This document shows positions 62,240 to 64,000 of a stretch of 64,000 nt of DNA, in pieces. The DNA comes from an uncultured Duncaniella sp. (GTDB lineage Bacteria > Bacteroidota > Bacteroidia > Bacteroidales > Muribaculaceae), in NCBI GenBank assembly GCA_958352885.1, contig CATWQI010000007.1:1-64000 (forward strand). Direction: 5' to 3'. Position 1 is the first letter of the stretch. Every line of letters starts with the position of its first letter. The translations under genes and the position numbers were made by a program. The notes beneath the pieces were generated by a model. The model ran no database searches, had not been told where the DNA came from, and saw only the letters and a program-made list of their open reading frames with translations.

Positions 62240-63574
62240 ATGTTTGAGAATCTAAGCGAAAGACTTGAAAGAAGTTTTAAAATACTGAAAGGTGAAGGCA
62301 AAATCACTGAAATCAATGTGGCAGAGACACTTAAGGATGTGCGCAGAGCACTTCTTGAGGCTGACGTCAACTTCAAGGTGGCGAAGCAGTTTACCGATGA
62401 GGTAAAAGCTAAGGCCCTTGGTCAGAACGTTATCAATGCCATTAAACCCGGCGAATTGATGGTCAAGATTGTCCATGACGAACTTGCAAGACTCATGGGC
62501 GGTGAGACAGCCAACGTAAATCTATCCGGGAATCCTACTGTGATCCTGATGTCAGGTCTTCAGGGTTCCGGTAAAACCACGTTCTCAGGCAAGCTCGCAA
62601 GGAAACTCAAATCGGAGCAGGGAAAACGCCCCCTTCTCGTAGCTTGCGACGTATACCGTCCGGCAGCTATCGACCAGCTCAAAGTACTTGCATCGCAGAT
62701 TGACGTGCCGGTTTACACTGAAGATGGCAATAAGAACCCTGTGGAAATTGCTGAAAATGCTATCCGCCACGCTAAGAACAACCATCTTGACCTCGTCATA
62801 ATCGACACCGCCGGTCGCTTGGCTGTCGATGAACAGATGATGCAGGAAATCGCCGCTATCAAAAAGGCTGTAAAGCCTCAGGAGACACTCTTCGTGGTAG
62901 ACTCCATGACAGGTCAGGACGCAGTCAACACCGCCAAGGAATTCAATGACCGACTGGACTTCGACGGTGTGGTACTCACCAAACTTGACGGCGATACCCG
63001 TGGTGGTGCAGCTCTGTCAATCCGTACTGTTGTCACCAAGCCTATCAAATTCGTCGGCACCGGTGAAAAACTTGATGCGCTTGACCTTTTCCACCCCTCG
63101 CGTATGGCAGATCGTATTCTTGGCATGGGCGACATTGTCTCTCTTGTTGAAAAAGCGCAGAATGCCTATGATGAGAAACAAGCACGTGAATTACAGCGCA
63201 AGATTGCCAAGAACCAGTTCAACTTCAACGACTTCCTCCAGCAAATCCAGCAGATACAGAAGATGGGCAACCTTAAAGAGCTCGCATCTATGATTCCGGG
63301 AGTCGGAAAAGCCATCAAGGACATTGACATTGACGATAATGCTTTCAAAGGAATCGAGGCAATCATACGCTCGATGACCGAACAGGAACGCCAGCATCCT
63401 GAAATCATCAACGGTAGCCGTCGCAAACGTATTGCCAAAGGCTCTGGCACCGACATCCAGGAAGTCAACCGTCTCATTAAGCAATTTGACGATGCCAGAA
63501 AAATGATGAAAGCAGTTTCAGGCATCAAGAACCCGATGGCAATGATGCGTGGCATGAAAGGCATGCGCCGATAA
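62240..63574 (+). CDS. ffh: Signal recognition particle protein Ffh
   Basis: This 444-residue protein has an N-terminal helical bundle (1-90) and a G domain with GLQGSGKTT (~106-114), DTAGR and TKLDG. A C-terminal M domain (~325-444) with the methionine-rich end NPMAMMRGMKGMRR follows. It binds signal peptides at the ribosome with 4.5S RNA and delivers them to FtsY. It is followed by folD 57 bases downstream. Confidence 0.97.
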   Translation: MFENLSERLERSFKILKGEGKITEINVAETLKDVRRALLEADVNFKVAKQFTDEVKAKALGQNVINAIKPGELMVKIVHDELARLMGGETANVNLSGNPTVILMSGLQGSGKTTFSGKLARKLKSEQGKRPLLVACDVYRPAAIDQLKVLASQIDVPVYTEDGNKNPVEIAENAIRHAKNNHLDLVIIDTAGRLAVDEQMMQEIAAIKKAVKPQETLFVVDSMTGQDAVNTAKEFNDRLDFDGVVLTKLDGDTRGGAALSIRTVVTKPIKFVGTGEKLDALDLFHPSRMADRILGMGDIVSLVEKAQNAYDEKQARELQRKIAKNQFNFNDFLQQIQQIQKMGNLKELASMIPGVGKAIKDIDIDDNAFKGIEAIIRSMTEQERQHPEIINGSRRKRIAKGSGTDIQEVNRLIKQFDDARKMMKAVSGIKNPMAMMRGMKGMRR

Positions 63575-63631
63575 CAAGCCATTATCTCCGCTTTTTCAAT
63601 TCCAATTTCACCCACCCAACTATAACTGATT

Positions 63632-64000
63632 ATGACACTGATTGACGGAAAAAAGATTGCTGACGATATCAAACGTGAAATCGCCGCTGAAGTAGAGGAG
63701 ATGATAGCGCTCGGCAAACGTCGTCCGCATCTCGCGGCTATACTCGTAGGACACGACGGAGGTAGCGAGACTTACGTAGCAAACAAAGTTAAAGCGTGCG
63801 AAATGTGCGGCTTCCGCTCCACTCTCATCCGCTATGAAGAGGAAGTAACTGAAGATGAGCTTTTAAAGACAATTGACGAGCTCAACCATGATGAAGAGGT
63901 GGACGGATTCATTGTTCAGCTCCCACTGCCCAAACATATATCCGAGCAGAAAATCATAGAGGCTATTGATTACCGAAAAGATGTTGACGGATTCCATCCT
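63632..64000 (+). CDS. folD: Bifunctional methylene-THF dehydrogenase/cyclohydrolase (partial)
   Basis: The first 123 residues are present, and the gene runs off the window. MTLIDGKKIADDIKREIAAEV, ILVGHDGGSETYVANKVKACE (catalytic lysine region), GFIVQLPLPKHI and DVDGFHP are diagnostic of FolD. It interconverts 5,10-methylene- and 10-formyl-tetrahydrofolate. Confidence 0.95.
   Translation, partial: MTLIDGKKIADDIKREIAAEVEEMIALGKRRPHLAAILVGHDGGSETYVANKVKACEMCGFRSTLIRYEEEVTEDELLKTIDELNHDEEVDGFIVQLPLPKHISEQKIIEAIDYRKDVDGFHP

Noticed and set aside
1..64000. CRISPR arrays, rRNA genes, tmRNA or type IV secretion genes
   Set aside because: No regularly spaced repeats, conserved rRNA or tmRNA segments, or conjugation pore proteins were found on reading both strands.

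Overview
The window looks like a Bacteroidales chromosome, with a Muribaculaceae-like flavour (inferred from protein resemblance only). Many genes are preceded by the Bacteroidetes primary promoter, a -33 TTTG and a -7 TAnnTTTG box about 19-20 bases apart. The core genes are typical of the order: an ABC-F protein, biotin-containing oxaloacetate decarboxylase alpha subunit, FtsK, LolA, panC-panD, ffh, folD and recR.

Positions 1 to about 34,020 are accessory DNA stacked against the 3' end of a tRNA-Gln(CTG) gene (34023-34093, minus strand). The core GTTGCCTTGGAAGG from the tRNA 3' end occurs three times: at 304, 23447 and 34022. Each upstream copy is followed by a tyrosine-recombinase gene pointing into the next element. 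I read this as a tandem array. Element 1 (about 304-23,446, 23 kb) is followed by element 2 (about 23,447-34,021, 10.6 kb). The conserved right end of a further element 1-like unit is visible at 207-300. The two integrases have different presumed arm-site repeats at their element ends, AGTATCAA for element 1 and GTTGTGCAAA for element 2. Both elements are mobilizable rather than self-transmissible: each has a relaxase and primase/replication genes, but no conjugation pore genes are seen.

Element 1 carries defence-type cargo between its integrase and its mob/rep backbone. First comes an AbiEi/AbiEii-like toxin-antitoxin pair with a small third gene, then a large N6-adenine DNA methyltransferase with an unknown partner. 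After these is a six-gene minus-strand operon (16275 to 7933), the most interesting part of the window. In order it encodes a J-like/TPR membrane protein without HPD, a membrane-anchored GrpE-like protein, an 835-residue Hsp70, a two-helix membrane protein, a fusion of a protein-kinase-like domain (HNE instead of HRD) to a classical AAA ATPase, and a TerB-like protein. It resembles a dedicated DnaJ-GrpE-DnaK machine linked to kinase-AAA signalling. I know of no named system with this layout. A hairpin repeat related to GGTTTGGTTTA marks cassette borders.

Element 2 carries a DUF3800 protein, a secreted S41 peptidase, a MobV-type relaxase with a hairpin-rich presumptive oriT, a DUF3987 protein and an HTH excisionase-like protein. 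It also has a candidate small RNA, a long nested hairpin, a 1.2 kb gene-free structured region and an intact ISL3-type insertion sequence with an 8-bp target duplication.

From 34,100 on, the window is ordinary chromosome: a secreted CHB_HEX_C protein, a CbxX-type AAA protein, a C1 aminopeptidase, a YitT transporter-like protein, a CPBP protease, TrmN6 and a PCMD protein. After an AT-rich gap come an HTH regulator, ABC-F, CvfB, RsmG, an MBL hydrolase, oadA/pycB, an outer-membrane barrel, rpmH, flavodoxin, ftsK, lolA, trxB, a GNAT, recR, an ECF sigma/anti-sigma/secreted trio, panCD, ffh and the start of folD.
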